From: Rhinopithecus roxellana
Lineage: Eukaryota; Chordata; Mammalia; Primates; Cercopithecidae
Reading direction: 5' to 3'
Assembly: GCF_007565055.1 (NCBI RefSeq)
Contig: NC_044568.1
Span: forward strand, 36,421,156-36,485,155
DNA length: 64,000 nt
Part shown: positions 12,833 to 23,463 of the stretch, in pieces
Layout: each line of letters begins with the position of its first letter
Numbering within the stretch: position 1 is the stretch's first letter
Position numbers and translations under genes: made by a program
Notes under the pieces: generated by a model
Seen by the model: only the letters and a program-made list of their open reading frames with translations
What the model was told of the DNA's origin: nothing
Databases searched by the model: none

Positions 12833-13506
12833 CAGTAGTTCCTCGTTATCTGTGGTTTCACTTTCCTTGGTATTAGTTACCCACAGTCAACTGTAGTCTG
12901 AAAATATTAAATGGAAAATTCCAGAAATAAACAGTTCACAAGTTTCAAATTGTGGATTGTTCTAAACAGCTTAATAACACCTAGCATGTTCCAGCTCCAT
13001 CCTGCCTGGTGCGTGAATCATCCTTTGTCCATCATATTGATTCTGTATACCCTACCCAACCCTTAGTCATCAATATTGTTTGTTCCTTACATTCAGCCAT
13101 CACCATTGTCATGACTTGATGATCCAGGATCACCCCCAGCAGATGATCCTCTATCTGACATAGCATCAGAAGCTCAATTGTAGCTTAATGGTACATCAAA
13201 ATGCCTATGTCATTCACTTCACTGCCTCTCATCCTGTAGACATTTTATCATCTCACATCTTTACAACAAGTATATTTTGAGAGAGAGACCACATTCTTAC
13301 AACTTCTATCACCCTGTATAGTTATAATAATTCTATTTAATTATTAGTTATTATTGTTAATCTCTTAGTGTGCCTAATTTATAACTTAAATTTTATCACA
13401 TGTATGTTTAAGAAAAAAACATAGTGTATATAGAATTCAGTGCTGTTGATAGTTTCAGAAATGGGGGTTTTGAAAACTATTTCTCATGGATAAGGGGGGA
13501 TTACTG
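12833..13506. mobile_element. Tigger-type DNA transposon MITE
   Basis: Terminal inverted repeats: 'cagtagttcctcgttatctg' at the left (12833) and a right end whose complement reads 'cagtaatccccccttatcc' (to 13506). The left flank is TA, the Tc1/mariner target; the right flank reads CA, a decayed TA. The interior ('tcagttacccacagtcaactg', 'gaaaatattaaatggaaaattccag') matches the non-autonomous Tigger family. About 674 bp with no transposase frame. Subfamily not assigned. Confidence 0.8.
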
Positions 13507-13754
13507 CAGTTATAAGCTTACATGTGCAAAATAACAAATATCATTCTTTCTTTCTTTAACTCAGATGGATTTCTGTCCTGAAGTTACAATTTTTCAAATG
13601 ACAGAGAACTTTGTCTACTCTATCCAAGGTAAAATTTGGAATTTTTTACTTCCATACACTTCAATTATTCAGTAGTCAATTCAGATTCACAGTTCAGTTA
13701 TATTGAAGTTAAAACATTACCACAAAACTTTCCTCTCCCCACAACTATCTGATT

Positions 13755-14060
13755 TTTTAAATTAATTGTAATGTGTATATTTAAGATACACAAGATGATA
13801 AGATACACATACACAATAAAATTGAACAAATTAGCATATCTATTATCTCACACAGTTACTCATGTGCTTATGGCAAGGGCAACTATGATCTCCTCATTTA
13901 GCAAAAATCCTGCATACATATAGCAAAAATCCTGCATACAATACGTTATTATTAACTGTAGTCTTCATGTTGTACATTAGATCTTTCAGTGTGCTCATCC
14001 TACATATTTTCTACTTTGTATCCTTTGACTTTTATCTTCCTATTCCCTACTATCTGCTCA
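13755..14060 (-). repeat. Old L1 3'UTR fragment, minus strand
   Basis: The order 'tattagcatatctattatctcac', 'atgatctcctcatttagc', 'cgttattattaactgtagtc', 'tacattagatctttcag' and 'tttgtatcctttgac' follows the inverted 3'UTR of medium-age L1 (L1MA-L1MC). A 22-bp direct duplication (tagcaaaaatcctgcataca) at about 13900-13940 is private to this copy. Confidence 0.55.
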
Positions 14061-15449
14061 GATTCTAAGGTCCAGGAAACTTGGTAGGGAGAAAACACAT
14101 CATGTGTCTTTCACTGATAAAATCACACATCACGTGTGTAAGAACAAGTGAATGAAGATACCACGCATGGTTCAGGAAAAAAAGACCCCTTAAGGGCATC
14201 ATAGAGAAAGTTAGAAATGTTTCAACAAGTGAAAATTTTACCTCCTAAATTTAAGGATCATTTTGGCAAATCTCACGGGCATATCATAAAGGCGTTTCCA
14301 CTATAAAGATACTATCTTGAAAATTGGCACACAGAACTCCAACTTCATTCAGGTATACTGTTAGATATGTTACTTCACTGTATTTTAAATGTCTTCCTTC
14401 CCTCACTAGTGCTGGCTTTTAGAGAAAAGGGCACAAAGGACTAATTGAGCACTGCTCACTTACAAGACAAGCATAGGTAATATAGGTTCCAAGGGGCTAC
14501 ATTGATATAAATTGGAGAAAGGAGCTTGAGAATCTTCCCAGCACCATATAGGGCTTATGGCTTCTTGTGTGTTATGTCACTAAATATCTTACCACCCAAT
14601 AGTAGGAAAATTAACTGCATACTTTCTATTCGCTCTTCCAAGTTCTATTCTTCATCCTTCTCTATCTTGTTTCATGCCTCCAAGAAGCTAAACTGCAAGT
14701 ACTGCCTCATGGGCACCCTTACCCACTAGCTTCTCTCTGAGTTTGGATAATTCAAAATTCCAGGAGATTAGAGTGAGAGAAGAGACTAAGGTCGAGATAT
14801 TAGATATTCAGCTTCCACTTAACCAGTCACTTTGGCAAAATCCTTTTGTGAAAGGCTGCTGCTCCAGGTACATGGTCCTTTTCACACACCTACTCACTCC
14901 CTGCTCCCATTAAATTCTCTCTTCTCTTGCCATTAAATCTAAGATCTTTTTCCTTCATTTTGCTAGACCTGGGGTACAGTTCCATGTTTCTTTGTCTTTC
15001 TGAAGCCTACCAACACATTTGTAATCAACACCTTTTTTAAACCATCTTAATGAACCTGTTAGGTGTGCCATCTGTCTCCTTCTGGGACCGTTATAGATAT
15101 GGGCAGTATTCATATTGTACATCTTTCTCTCTGGCATACTGTAAACAGCAAAAACAGAAATCTCAATTCAATGAAAATGTATTACATCTTTGTTAAATAT
15201 TCAGTGTTTGGTCTGTGTGAGTAAATAGGGCAGTGCACTTTTGGAGAACAGTTACATTGGATATAAGTGCCTAATGTTTCTAAAGCTACCCCATGTAACT
15301 CTTGTTGATTTGATTTGGTGTTCAAGGGATTTCATATTTCCAGCTTTACAACCTCTGTATGAAAACAGAAGGAAAAGGAAATAACATGCAAAGCCAGTGC
15401 CTGAAATTGTACATCAGAGATGAAGCAATTTAAGTTGGACAATGAGGAG
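14061..15449. other. No feature recognised
   Basis: Unique-looking sequence between the old L1 end and the tRNA-derived fragment. The short frames at 14526-14729 and 14955-15137 show no domain. Confidence 0.5.
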
Positions 15450-15488
15450 GCCCAGCTAGCTCAGTCATTAGAGCATGAGACTCTTAAA
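15450..15488 (+). pseudogene. tRNA-Lys(CUU) 5'-half retropseudogene
   Basis: Positions 15450-15488 match the first 38-39 nt of cytosolic tRNA-Lys with anticodon CUU: acceptor 5' strand 'gcccagc', D-arm 'tagctcagtcattagagc' (normal 'tcggtag'), anticodon stem 'atgag', and anticodon CTT at 15483-15485. Similarity stops in the anticodon loop or stem. There is no T-arm, acceptor 3' strand or terminator T-run, so no tRNA can form. Three substitutions are visible (15454 and two in the D-loop). Truncation in a loop with no A-tail fits the known class of tailless retropseudogenes mobilised by L1. Confidence 0.85.
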
Positions 15489-15534
15489 TTGGCATCAGCA
15501 TCACCAAATGCCTAGTTCTTTCCCATGAAAAATG

Positions 15535-15832
15535 TTTTTGTTTTGTTTTACTTTTGAGATGAAGTCTCACTCCATTGCACAGGCTGGAGTACAGCCATCT
15601 CGACTCACTGCAACCTCCACCTCTCAGGTTGAAGAGATTCTCGTGCCTCAGCCTCCCAAATAGCTGGGACTACAGGTGATTGTCACCACACCCGGCTAAT
15701 TTTTTGTATTTTTAGTAGAGATGGGGTTTTACTGTGTTGGTCAGGCTGGTCTCAAACTCCTGACATCAAGTGATTTGCCCTCCTCTTCCTCCCAAAATCA
15801 GGGATTACAGGTGTGAGCCACTGCATCTGGCT
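15535..15832 (-). mobile_element. Alu (AluJ/S), minus strand
   Basis: The T-rich left end is followed by 'gagatgaagtctcactcc', both inverted monomers and 'gggattacaggtgtgagccactgc'. Divergence from consensus is considerable, so this is an old Alu. Confidence 0.95.
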
Positions 15833-15881
15833 GAAAAAAAATGTTTTAAAAGAAAATATATGTCTATGTGTTGACATAAGC

Positions 15882-16999
15882 TGTTGCGGGAAGTCAGGGA
15901 CCCCAAACGGAGGGACCGACTGAAGCCGTGGCAGAAGAACATAAATTGTGAAGATTTCATGGACATTTATTAGTTCCTCAAATTAATACTTTTATAATTT
16001 CTTACACCTGGCTTTACTGTAATCTCTGAACACAAATTGTGAAGATTTCATGGACACTTATCACTTCCCCAATGAATATCCTTGTGATTTCCTATGCCTG
16101 TCTTTACTTTAATCTCTTAATCCTGTCATCTTCTTTGTAAACTGAGGAGGATGAATCGCCTCAGGACCCTGTGATTGTGTCAACTTCACAAATAGTTTGC
16201 AGAGCATGTGTGTTTGAACAATATGAAATCTGGGCATCTTAAAAAAAGAACAGATAACAGCGATGTTCAGGGAATAAGAGAGGTAACTTTGAACTGGTCG
16301 CCGGTGAGCCGGATGGAAGAGAGCTATATTCCTCCTCTTTCATAAGCAAATAGGAGAAATATCGCTGAATTCTTTTTCTCAGCAAGGAACATACCTCAGA
16401 AAGAGAATGCGCCCTGAAGGTAGGCTTATCTGAGAAAGAGAATGCGTCCTGAAGGTAGGCTTATAGACGGCCCCTTTTTAAGGTGTCCTGTCTTTTATGG
16501 TTGAAGCCGAAGGGAAGAAATAAGCCCCGGTCTCCTATAGCACTCCCAGGCTTATAAGGTGGAGGAAAATTCCCGCCTAATAAATTGTGGTCAGACAGGT
16601 TATCTGCTGTCAAACCCTGTTTCCTGATAAGATGTTATCAATGAAGATGCGTGCCCAAAACTTCATTAGTAATTTTAATTTATCCTCGTCCAGTGGTCCT
16701 GTGATCTCGCCCTGCCTCCATTTGCTTTGTGATATTTTATTACCTTGTGAAGTATGTGATCTCTGTGACCCACACCCTAGTCATGCACTCCCTCCCCTTT
16801 TGAAAATCGCTAATAAAAACTTGCTGGTTTTACCGCTCGGGGAACATCACGGATCCTGCCCATATATGATGTCTCCCCAGGAGACCCAGCTTTAAATTTT
16901 TCTCTCTTGTGCTCTTTCCCTTTATTTCTCAACCCAGCCGAGACACTTAGGAAATAGAAAAGAACACACGTTAAACATCGGGAGCGGGTTCTCCTGATA
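15882..16999 (+). mobile_element. Class II ERV (ERV-K type) solo LTR
   Basis: A 1,118-bp LTR starting 'tgttgcgggaagtcagggac', flanked by identical 6-bp copies 'ataagc' (15876-15881 and 17000-17005); 6 bp is the class II ERV duplication length. The sequence resembles a long ERV-K family LTR (LTR13-like, subfamily unsure). It contains a polyadenylation signal AATAAA at 16812-16817. Two internal duplications are visible: an approximately 90-bp pair near 15950-16130 ('attgtgaagatttcatggac' twice) and a 35-bp pair at 16395-16429 and 16430-16464. The 3' end does not show a clear terminal CA. No internal viral genes are present. Confidence 0.82.
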
Positions 17000-17165
17000 A
17001 TAAGCAACAATAAAATTATTTTTTCAACAAACGAAACATTGACGTTTTTAAGTGAGTTAATTTCCCTATAAGTTATATGCTTAAATAGATTGTACATATT
17101 TTTCTAAGTGTAATTTGTTCATATTATTTTTGAAACTCTAAGTTGGGAATTTTTTTTAAAGACAG

Positions 17166-17465
17166 TTTTTTTTTTTTTTTTTTTTTAAAGAGACGGAGTC
17201 TCGCTCTGTCACCCGGAGTGCAGTGGCCGGATCTCAGCTCACTGCAAGCTCCGCCTCCTGGGTTCACGCCATTCTCCTGCCTCAGCCTCCCGAGTAGCTG
17301 GGACTACAGGCGCCCGCCACCTCGCCCGGCTAGTTTTTTGTATTTTTTAGTAGAGACGGGGTTTCACCATGTTAGCCAGGATGGTCTCGATCTCCTGACC
17401 TCGTGATCCGCCCGTCTCGGCCTCCCAAAGTGCTGGGATTACAGGCTTGAGCCACGCGCCTGGCC
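17166..17465 (-). mobile_element. Young Alu (AluYR-like), minus strand
   Basis: Very close to AluY, with the cercopithecoid features 'ggccggatctcagctcac' and terminal 'ttacaggcttgagccac'. A long T-run forms the inverted tail. Perfect 12-bp target duplication 'ttttaaagacag' at 17154-17165 and 17466-17477. CpGs are well preserved, pointing to a recent insertion. The stop-free frame at 17143-17406 is Alu sequence, not a gene. Confidence 0.95.
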
Positions 17466-17497
17466 TTTTAAAGACAGTTTTTAAAGAAAGTGAATGT

Positions 17498-17616
17498 GGC
17501 CATTGTGGTGGCTCAAGCCTATAATTCCAGCACTTTGGAGGCCGAAGTGGGTGAATCTTTTGAGTCCAAGATTAACCTGGGCAAGGCAATATGGTGAAAC
17601 CCTGTCTCACAAAAAA

Positions 17617-17659
<43 letters not shown>

Positions 17660-17805
17660 CATAAAATTTGCCAGGTCCCAGCTACTGAGAAGGCTGAGGC
17701 GGCAGGATCACTTAAGCCCGGGAGGCGGAGGTTGCAGTGAGCTGAGATTGCACCACTGCACTCCAGCCTGGGTGATGGAGACCCCATCTCATCATAATAG
17801 CAAAA
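17498..17805 (+). mobile_element. Alu (AluJ-like) with expanded AAAT linker
   Basis: Left monomer 17498-17610, then an (AAAT)n array at 17612-17659 where the A-rich linker should be, then the right monomer from 'ccaggtcccagctactgag'. The tail holds an (AAT)n run. Overall divergence is high. The microsatellite has grown out of the internal A-linker. Confidence 0.9.
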
Positions 17806-18169
17806 ATAATAATAATAATGAATGTAAAGCACATTGGCAAATTGATATCCTCATGTCCTCCTTTCCCTATATTTGTTTTTACAACTTTCCCTTCAACATG
17901 TAGATGTGGATGTCACATTGCAAACTTGGCACGTCCAACAAATTCCCAGTACACGCCATCATACCTACTTTGCTCATAGACTTTCTTATCTCATTATTGG
18001 AAAATACTTTCTTCTTGTTACTTAGGCCAAATGCTATGAAGTCATTTTGTTCTCCACTTTTGCTGTCACCCACATTTAAATCAGCTAATCATAATGACTG
18101 CACTTTTAAGTACACCTGTAATCACTAATGAGAGGGGAACTTTTAAGACCAAGTTAAAACCTATCATTC

Positions 18170-18900
18170 ATTGCTCAAAGGTCTCCATTAATTTCCCATG
18201 TCATTCAGAGTAAAAGCTAAATATGTTAAACAGCTTATAAAATCCTCAACAAAACTATCTGCTACCCATTTCTCTAAAATACTCTTTCTCTCCTTTGTTC
18301 TCTCTTTTCCAGCCTTACTGATAACCTTTTATGCATGTATGTTCTTGTGCTTCTTTGTGTATATGTATGCAGGTATGTATTTTATACTTATTCCCTTGCA
18401 TATAAGGGATACACATATGTAGGTAAATTATGTAAGTAGTATTCATTATCTCTATGCTTTATTTTTTCCTTGTACATTCAGCTCCCCTTTTTTAGAATGC
18501 TCTTCCCATATTTCACCTAATTCAGATATTTAAGTAACAGTTTCTCAGAATGCCATTTCTGAAATACCTGTTTAAAATTAAAAGTCTTCCACTCTTTCTA
18601 ATTCTTCTTTTCTATTGATTTTCTATTATATTATTAGGTTGGTGCAAAAGTAATTGCAATTTTTTGCCATTAAAAGTAATGGCAAAAGATTACTTTTGCA
18701 CCAACCTAATACTTATCATTATTCAACATTCCCTATTTCAGTGTGTTGTTGTTACTTAATATTTGCTCTGTCATGAAAGAATTTTTCATGAGGATGGAAA
18801 TTTTTACCTGTTTAAATTTTTACCTTTCCAGTCTTATGTCCCCATAGCCTGGAAAAGTGGCTTTCACATTGTAGATATCCAATAAATATGTGTCAAAAGC
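18170..18900 (+). repeat. L2 LINE 3' end, interrupted by MADE1
   Basis: Collinear decayed L2 blocks: 'tccattaatttcccatgtcattcagagtaaaagc', 'tagaatgctcttccc', 'agaatgccatttctgaaatacc', then after the MADE1 'cccatagcctggaaaagtggc' and 'gatatccaataaatatgtg', the usual L2 3' terminus. Confidence 0.6.
18634..18709. mobile_element. MADE1 mariner MITE (miR-548-type hairpin)
   Basis: A 76-bp palindromic element starting 'ttaggttggtgcaaaagtaa' and ending 'ttacttttgcaccaacctaa', with TA duplications at 18632-18633 and 18710-18711. This is MADE1, the 80-bp Hsmar1-derived MITE from which the primate miR-548 family arose. The 3' arm has lost several bases relative to the 5' arm ('aaaagattac' where 'aaaaaccgcaattac' is expected), leaving an internal bulge. 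Expression cannot be judged. Confidence 0.95.
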
Positions 18901-19429
18901 ACAAAGAATAAAATGTGATGTTCAGCTATATTATCCAATTTTAAATACATCAGCAAATATGCATAAATTTGTTTGGGTGCATTAATAGTTGCCTTCTTGT
19001 CTTTCTGGATTGATTTTGATGGTAACAGTGGTTTCTTATTGGTGGAACGTTTCTGAAGTAAAGTTCTGCAATAGTTTCTGACTCCATAATGACAAATTTT
19101 AATATTTTAATTGGAGACTAAAGCTATTTGACTCTAAGAACTCTGACTTTTGTGTAGGTGTCAAGAGAGCAAAGGTTTCTTCAATTCCATTGTGCTTACA
19201 CTCTTATATGCTGAAAAAGAAACTTTTAGCTCAGAAATTTTTATAATTAGTATCAGAATAAATGTGTACCCCGAGAGACCTTTCCAGACTGTCCTACATA
19301 AAACAGTATTCCACCCCCATTCAGGGTACTTATATTACTCGTTCCAATGTCTATAGATCATTAAGACTTTCTGAAATTAAATATTTTCTTGCTTTGTTTG
19401 ATGCATTCATTCTCTGTATTATTTTTCTA

Positions 19430-19560
19430 AACAAAATTGTTATGTACTCAGGGACCATGACTGTGATGTTTATTTCAGAATCTTCATGCCTTCTAGCTTG
19501 CTTAAGAGAACATAGAAGATGCCATTGATGTTTATTTAATGAATGAGTGGGTGGATCCTT
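19430..19560 (+). repeat. L2-like 3' end fragment
   Basis: The order 'gtactcagggaccatgactgtg', 'gcttaagagaacatag' and 'atttaatgaatgagtgggtgg' resembles the L2 terminus. Highly decayed. Confidence 0.4.
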
Positions 19561-19679
19561 GATTGTTCCCTGTATGATGTATGTTAAAAAAAGCAAAATT
19601 CGCTTTTAGCAGTTAACACGTTCTAAACTCTCAGAAAGTTACATTTAAAAACATAAAAACAGAGAGATTAAAAGGGAAA

Positions 19680-20570
19680 AAACTCAGTATGCATCTCTCA
19701 GAATGGCAAAAAATCCACAACATCGACAACACCAAATGCTGGCAAGGATGTGGAGCAACAGGAACTCTCATTCATTGCTGGTGAGAATGCAAAATGACAT
19801 AACCACTTTGGAAGACATTTTGATGGTATCTTATGAAACTAAACATATTCTTGTCATATGATCCAGCAATTATGTTCTTTAGTATTTACTCAAAGGCATT
19901 AAAAACTTATGTCCACACAAAAACCTTCACACAGACATAAATAAGAGATTTTACTTATAATTGCCAGACCACAGAAGCAACCAAGACTGCCCCATTGCAG
20001 CTGAATGGGTAAATAAACTGTGGAACATACAGACAATGGAATATTATTTAGTACTAGAAAGAAATGAGTTATAAAATCATGAAAATGCATAGAGAAATAT
20101 TAAATGCATATTACTAAGTGAAAGAAGCCAGTCTAGAAAGTCTACATACTGTATGATTCCAAATGTATGACATTCTGGCAAAGGGAAAACTATGGAGACA
20201 AGAAAAAGTTCAGTCTTTATCAGGGATTAGGAGGGATGAAAGGATAAACCAGTAGATCACAGAGAACTTTTACCACCGTTAAACCATTCTTCCTGACAAT
20301 GTAATGGTAGATACATATCATTATACAATTGTCCAAACCCATAGAATGAACAACATCATAAGTGAACCCTAATGGAAATTATAGTATTTGTGTAGTAATG
20401 ATGTGTTCATACAGGTTCATCAATTATAATAAATGTATCGATCAGGTGGAGGTTGTTGATAATGGGAGAGCCTATGTATCTGAGGTATGGGGGTGGGAAT
20501 AAGGGAACCGTCTGTACTTCCTGCTCAGTTTTGCTGCCAACCTAAAACTTCTCAAAAAAAGTCTATTTTC
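19680..20570 (+). repeat. L1M 3' end (ORF2 tail and 3'UTR)
   Basis: Medium-age L1 blocks in order: 'gctggcaaggatgtggagca', 'cattgctggtgagaatgcaa', 'atatgatccagcaatta', 'ataattgccagaccacagaagcaacc', 'gaatattatttagtact', 'gtgaaagaagccagtct', 'tactgtatgattcc', 'atcagggattaggaggg' and 'gaggtatgggggtgggaataag'. No coding capacity remains. Confidence 0.85.
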
Positions 20571-20719
20571 CCCTTAAGAATGCAGATTGGGGGCATTGTT
20601 AACATGCCTCTTCCATTTGGAAACACAAAACAATGTATAGAAGTACACATAGTGAACTTTTTCCAAGACGCAATGCAAGAACTTAACGGGAAAACTGAAA
20701 TAAACCACAGTCCTTTTGA

Positions 20720-22872
20720 AAGAAGGAGCAGGTTGCAGCCTACACCATGAGCCAGGGGGAAAAATGTAAGTCCTCATTGTATGAGAAGGGGGAGAACTGC
20801 CTCTGGGAAATACACTCCCACCAGAGAACCCAGCAATCCACACCACAGGGGGAAGGCCTTAACACTTTCCAGCAGTGAAGCTGATATAGGGAGCGGTGGG
20901 GAATATATGAAAAGGAGCAGCAGTGGGGAGTGCTTTGCATGCAATCCCAGTCTCCAGCATGAATGGAGAAAAGCCATTCCTGATTCAACCTTGCAGGAAT
21001 CTTGTGGAAGCCTGCCAGCTAACTCAGGCAGCCGTTGTTGGTTGCAAGAAGCTCCCAACTAAGATTTGTAATACAGTCTCCATTGAGGACAAATTCCGTT
21101 GGGCAGAACTGGTGGATGAGTGGGACATGTGCTGCAGCTACAAGTGCAGGAGCTGGGCACCCCAGCTTCATGGGTAGACTGGGAGGGGCATGGCCTGAAA
21201 GCTGCCATTCCTGTCCTGTCTCCACTGGGAAGGCGCTGGCCAGGGGCAGTTTTGAGTTCTGAGCATAGACTGCCTGGAACTTAGCTAGCATGAGACCCAC
21301 CTTGGTAACCGAGTGAGAGCTGGGTGGGAGATATGGTTTAGATCTGTGTCCCCACCCAAATCTCATGTTCAATTGTAATCTCCAATATGGAGGTGGGGGC
21401 TAGTGGGAGGCGATTGGTTCATGGGGATGAATTTCTCATGAATGGTTTAATAGCATCCTCTTGGTACTGTCCTCACAATAATGGAGTGAGTTCTCCTAAG
21501 ATCTGACTGTTTAAGAGTGAATCGCAATAGCACTTCTCCCACTGTCCCCCATGCCCCGCCTTGCTCCTGCAATGTATGATGTGCCTGCTCCTCGTTTGCC
21601 TTCCTGCATGATTGTAAGTTTCCTGAGGCCTCCCCAGAAGCCAAGCAGATGCTAACAACATGCTTCCTGTACAGCTCTCAAAATCATGAGCCAATTAAAC
21701 CTCTTTTCTTTATAAATTATCTATTCTCAGGTATTTGTTTATAGCAATTAACATTGCCTGCAGCACCCTGGCTAACCAGTTCCTTAGTCTGTCCACGTGA
21801 CTACTTCATTATTATTACAACCAGCATTTGAGAAAGCCAACAAATTAAGACTATTTATAACCAGAGAATATAAAGGGTCTATTTCTCCTCTGTCACCCTC
21901 ATCAGAGTTAGTGCTGGTACCCACGGCTGGGAGACTTGAGGACTGGTCACATCACTGAGTCTCTTGCAGACATTCTGTAACACCAGCCTGGGGTATGGCA
22001 GCACCACTGGGTGGCTAGACCTAGAGGGACAGCAGCATTTACAGTAGTCTGACTCTCAGGGACTCCTATTCTTAGGGGAAAGGGGAATGCACCACATCAA
22101 GGGAGTACCCCATGGAACAAAAGAATTCAGACAGCAGGTTTTGAGTCTCAGAAATTTCTGCATGTGGAAAGTGTCCTTCAGCAAAGGCACAGATGCAGTG
22201 CTGGGTTCAGCAAGGAGAGTCTGTGGCTCTATACCAATAGTCAGGCAGCCCTGGTGCTCATGAAGGGTCTTGGAGAAGGAGATTTCTTTTCTTCCACATC
22301 CACCACTGCAAAAAAACACCTGGAGCTTCTCCATGGGAGCTTGGAATGGGTTCACTTGTAGATAGCCTTTCTGGAACACTTCAGGGTGACTGTATCCCCA
22401 CAGGATGAGTGTCCTCCAGGTTCAGGCTTGCATGAGGAGCAGAGTCAGAATCCTTCTCTACATGGAACATCAACATTTCTGCAGATGAAAAAAGATGTCC
22501 GTATGATCTGTAAAGCCAGAACACTGAGTCAGGAGTGTGACGGGAAGGTGGATTGTTTTCCTGCTGGTCTAATAGGGAAGCTGAGGTGGCTCCCACCATT
22601 CACCCTGATAAGATCTCAGTGTTTTATTAGAACTGCCTCAACTACCTCTGTCAAGCTAAGCTGTGGGTACACAGAGTGATATAATAGACTTTGGAGACTC
22701 AGAGCAGGGAGAGGAAGGAGGATTTGGTATAAAAAACTACATATTGGTTACAATGTACACAACTCAGGTGACTGGGGCACTGAAATATCAGATTTCACCA
22801 CTATACAATTCATCCATGTAACCAGAAATCAGTAGTACCCCAAAAGCTATTGAAATAAAAAATATATTAATT
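20720..22872 (+). mobile_element. Internally deleted L1: 5'UTR joined to 3'UTR
   Basis: From about 20720 to 22670 the sequence is relatively GC-rich with many CA/TG pairs, and it resembles the 5'UTR of L1M/L1PB-age elements ('accagagaacccagcaatcc', 'tgccagctaactcaggcagc', 'atgagacccaccttggtaac', 'gaccctcatcagag'-like blocks). Near 22670 it changes directly to an L1 3'UTR: 'gtgatataatagactttgg', 'aactacatattggttacaat', 'accactatacaattcatcc', 'agctattgaaataaaaa'. ORF1 and ORF2 (about 5 kb) are missing. An MST LTR splits the 5'UTR part. The 3' part is certain; the 5' identity rests on remembered consensus. Confidence 0.6.
21330..21752 (+). mobile_element. MST-type MaLR LTR in the L1 5'UTR
   Basis: Begins 'atatggtttagatctgtgtc', then 'cacccaaatctcatgttcaa', 'tctcatgaatggtttaatagc', 'gattgtaagtttcctgaggc', 'cagccaattaaacctctttt'-like block and 'tataaattatctattctcag'. 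This is the order of MSTA/MSTB LTRs on the plus strand. The 3' terminus ('tagcaattaacattgcc') departs from consensus, so that end is uncertain. Confidence 0.88.
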
Positions 22873-23004
22873 TTTAAAAGTTTATTACAAATTTCTATTA
22901 AAAAGGAAAGGAACTCAGATAAACACGTTACAGTAATCATGGTTTTTAAGACATCCAATTAATATAAAACCTTATCACTACACGTTATCAACAAAACGGT
23001 TAAT

Positions 23005-23463
23005 TGTGATGGCTAATACTGAGTGTCAACTTGATTGGATTGAAGGATACAAAGTATTGATCCTGGGTGTGTCTGTGATGATGTTGCCAAAGGAGATTAA
23101 CATTTGAGTCAGTGGGCTGAGGAAGGCAGATCTACCCTTAATCTGGGTGGACACAATCTAATCAGCTGCGCGTGTGGCTAGAATATAGGCAGGCAGAAAA
23201 ATATGAAAAGAGAGACTGGCCTAGCCTCCCAGCCTACATATTTCTCCCATGCTGGGTGCTTCCTGCCCTTGAACATTGAACGTCGGACTCCAAGTTCTTC
23301 GGTTTTGGAACTCGATCTGGCTCTCCTTACTCCTCAGACTGCAGATGGCCTATTGTGGGACCTTGTGATCATGTGAGCTAATACCTAATAAAACAGTTTC
23401 CTATACACACACACACACACACAAACACATACACAATTCTGTCCCTCTAGAGAACCCTAATAC
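23005..23463 (+). mobile_element. ERVL-type solo LTR (MLT2-like)
   Basis: Starts 'tgtgatggctaatactgagt', continues 'tgtcaacttgattggattga', 'gcctattgtgggaccttgtg' and 'aataaaacagtttc', and ends 'tgtccctctagagaacccta'. This matches the ERVL LTR I know as MLT2A-type. A (CA)n run at 23405-23433 replaces the usual TA-rich stretch before the 3' end. The central segment is shorter than consensus. Confidence 0.75.

Noticed and set aside
15450..15522. Functional tRNA-Lys gene
   Set aside because: Only the 5' half is present. The T-arm, acceptor 3' strand and terminator are missing.
16300..16900. Possible CpG island promoter
   Set aside because: The few CpGs belong to an ERV LTR; density is well below island level and no exon follows.
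17143..17406. 87-codon frame with an LSLPSSWDYR-type peptide
   Set aside because: This peptide is the standard translation of an inverted Alu.
20487..22679. Cluster of overlapping 60-117 codon frames on both strands
   Set aside because: They lie in GC-richer L1 5'UTR-like and MST LTR sequence, overlap each other in many frames and have no domain.
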